A stretch of DNA of 64,000 nucleotides from NCBI GenBank assembly GCA_954871525.1, contig OX940871.1, forward strand, positions 806,001-870,000, in the 5' to 3' direction. This document shows, piece after piece, positions 61,811 through 64,000 of the stretch. The notes under the pieces were generated by a model. It ran no database searches and was not told the DNA's origin. It saw nothing but the letters and a program-made list of their open reading frames with translations. This DNA comes from Parietaria judaica (taxonomy: Eukaryota; Streptophyta; Magnoliopsida; Rosales; Urticaceae). Made by a program: the position numbers and the translations under genes. Numbering within the stretch: the first letter of the stretch is position 1; each line of letters begins with the position of its first letter.

Positions 61811-62620
61811 ATGTTCGAATTTTCGACGATAATCGTCGATTTTTCGGCTTTTCGGTAGTTACCGGTAAGTTGCCGGTTGTAATGCTTATCGTTTTTATAT
61901 ACTTTTCGACGATTTTCGAGGTTTTCGATAAACCGATTACCAACCGATTTTCGGTAAAATCAGTGTAAAAAAATAGACTTTTCGGTAAAAAAAATTTCGG
62001 CAAAAATAATTATATTTGCACAAGAGCACCCCACCCCACCTCGCCACGTCACGTCCGGCGGCGGCGCGCGCGTGTGGTGGTGTAACATTTGTGTGAGTCC
62101 TCCCCCATCCACAAAATCCTATGACCCAAAGGGCCCAAGCCCTTGTCCCTAATATTTGGTATATAAACATCACCAAACTCTTGTCATCTATCAATGTGGG
62201 ACTTTTTGCTATTCAACTAATATCACACAACTTAACATACACATACACTTTCACTTAATAATTTAACTTAATATTACACACTTCAAATAATATTATACAC
62301 TTAACATACATATTAACACTTCACCTAACATACATATACACTTAATATGTATATTCATTTAATATTATACACTTCAACTAATATTAATATTATAATTATA
62401 CACTTAATAATTTAACATATGTTTTGTGGTATGATATTATCAAAATATTTTATAAGTTAGATGTCAAAAAGTATCGATAATCCGTCGATAATCATCGAAA
62501 AGTATCGGTAATCGGTAAGCTACAGTGTTATAGGTTTTCCGTCGGTTAATCGGTAAGCTATCGATTAATCCGTCGAAAACGGTAATCGGTTTATCGGTAA
62601 CATCGGTAAGTTGAACCATG
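61811..62620. mobile_element. Element E with 10-bp target duplication, 810 bp
   Basis: A perfect GTATGAACCA flanks the element at 61801-61810 and 62621-62630. The ends AATGTTCGAATTTTCG and TTGAACCATG are weak inverted repeats. Behind them, both arms consist of CGATAATCGTCGAT/TCGGTAATCGGTAAGC words in opposite orientation. The middle contains a GC-rich block (62010-62090, CCGGCGGCGGCGCGCGCG) and a promoter-like stretch (ATTTGGTATATAAACATC, then ATCAATGTGGGAC). No gene is recognised. A 9-10-bp duplication again suggests a Mutator-like element. Confidence 0.6.
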
Positions 62621-62630
62621 GTATGAACCA

Positions 62631-64000
62631 TGGAGATGTATTGGCAAGTATGTGAGTTTCTTCTTGTCTATGCCATGCACAATATGGCTCAAAATCAAGA
62701 TATGAAGCTTCAACAATGGCTATGCTTTCACATTTGATTCCATTTTCATTCATACTTTGTTGCCTTAATTTGTGCTTCTTTTTATTATTATTGTGTTTAT
62801 AGAACGAATTATAGCTTGTAAGGTTGGACGCTTGGACTAGAATGTCACAATTTTGATTGTGAGGGGTTCTTTTCTTGAGATTGCAAAATTAGAAAGATAC
62901 CATTTTGGTTTAATAAGCAATATATATACAAGAGTTAATATTAGTTCTTTACGTGTGCATTGTAGTAATGTGATAAAACACCTTACCTTCTTAGATACAG
63001 AAAAATAGTTCACACACTGTAGCGGCCCAATTGCTTGTGTTGGATGGGGCCCAATGTCGTTTGTGACTTTTGTGAGTTTTTGGGCTTGGACTTCTGGCAC
63101 CTCAAAGTCAATCGGGTCCCTTTTTTGACACGGGACCTGATCCGGGCCCGCACGCTACCTGATTACAGGTTCGGGCACCACACTTATCAGGTCTCCACGT
63201 GGAAAAGGTCGCAGAGTTGATTTTAAGATGAACCATCGTGGATAACACCTCTGGCCTGCGTCATTAATTCAAATACGGGTCCTGCGCTCTATCCGTAAAG
63301 TCAATATATCTCCAGAACTTCCGCTCTTTTTGGATTTCTTGCTTCTGAAACCTGACAAAACAACACCCGCAATCAGGGAGAATCGGGGGTTTTATCCCCT
63401 GATTCACCTCTGACGCTCAACATTAGTCGGATGTTTGAGTAAGTATAAATTTTAGGGGGTCTATAGAGAGTTTAGAGCGGTTTCTGGGCCTTTGAATTGT
63501 CATCCACTTAAGTGAACCCGAGCTCCCCTTTTATAAGGAAATCTCGAGGATTAAAATGCAATTATCTCCTCATCCGAAAATCCCTTGATGCAATATTATA
63601 TAGTTTTTTGCATCCACGGGATGTGGCTGATCTAACTCCGCAATCGGAGTCTCAATCCGATGTCGGACGCGCCCGCACGCGTGCCCCGAAGATCGGTGAC
63701 GCACGCCCATGCGTCTGCAGGCTCCTGGCGTGCCTAATGGCTGGCTGACACGTGGCAGCTATCCTTTAGGGCCCTGAGTGGCCCACTTGTTTCGCCCCCG
63801 GTGCCCCGGACTCATCCCGGATCCGTTTTCCACAAATTTAATATCGTTTATGGGTGTTTTGATATTTTTGGGATCATCTGGACACTTTATTTTTACAAAA
63901 CGGACTTTCAGAGAATATTTTGGGCTAAAATTGATTATAATTAATTAAAGAAAAATTCAATTAACAACTTTTCCGTAATTATACGTTCCGTAAAATACCC
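62631..64000. other. Intergenic; GC-richer LTR-like block at about 63000-63830
   Basis: From about 63000 the composition shifts to GC-rich. It includes a TATA-like CCCCTTTTATAAGGAAATCT (63519-63538) and features reminiscent of a Gypsy-type LTR. Neither LTR end nor any polyprotein frame could be found. The block may be a fragment of an element extending past the window. Confidence 0.3.

Overview
The window is plant nuclear DNA, most likely from a eudicot. The support is AT-rich intergenic DNA with many (AT)n runs, GT-AG introns, plant-specific gene families and several classes of plant transposon. No organism can be named from the sequence alone.

Five apparently intact protein genes can be traced, four of them exon by exon with splice phases that close. 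(1) 7382-8557 (+): an intronless WD40 protein of the JINGUBANG type. (2) 14670-16522 (-): a seven-exon RsmG/GidB 16S rRNA methyltransferase, probably organellar, 273 aa. (3) 24847-34116 (-): a fifteen-exon ubiquitin carboxyl-terminal hydrolase-related protein (DUF627, DUF629, peptidase C19), about 1573 aa. (4) 45307-51523 (-): an eleven-exon full-size ABCB (MDR/PGP) transporter of the ABCB4/11/21 kind, 1251 aa, with one GC-AG intron. (5) 55941-57047 (-): a six-exon Bud32/PRPK kinase of the KEOPS complex, 226 aa. These genes do not form a pathway.

Three gene relics are visible: a degenerate RING-H2 finger (265-495, +), a broken LRAT/NC-domain gene of the LEAD-SENSITIVE 1 type in which the catalytic Cys is read as Arg (53906-54395, +), and a second copy of Bud32 exons 1-2 (58580-58913, -).

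The accessory story is DNA transposons. A 2594-bp PIF/Harbinger element (34416-37009, TTA duplications) with a nearly complete transposase sits just upstream of the UCH-related gene, and a decayed relative lies at 40724-41623. Four foldback elements (6554-6997, 9686-10767, 38944-40180, 61150-61610) share G-rich ends near GGGTTAATxxCGGCA. Three of them have perfect 9-bp target duplications and the fourth an 8/9 match, which points to a non-autonomous Mutator-like family. A fifth element (61811-62620) has a 10-bp duplication. A small CACTA-type MITE (22157-22428, TAT duplication), a very short tRNA-derived SINE (about 37978-38070) and possible LTR remains (59517-60320, about 63000-63830) complete the set. 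The 38.1-42.1 kb stretch is an older tandem duplication later interrupted by one of the foldback elements.
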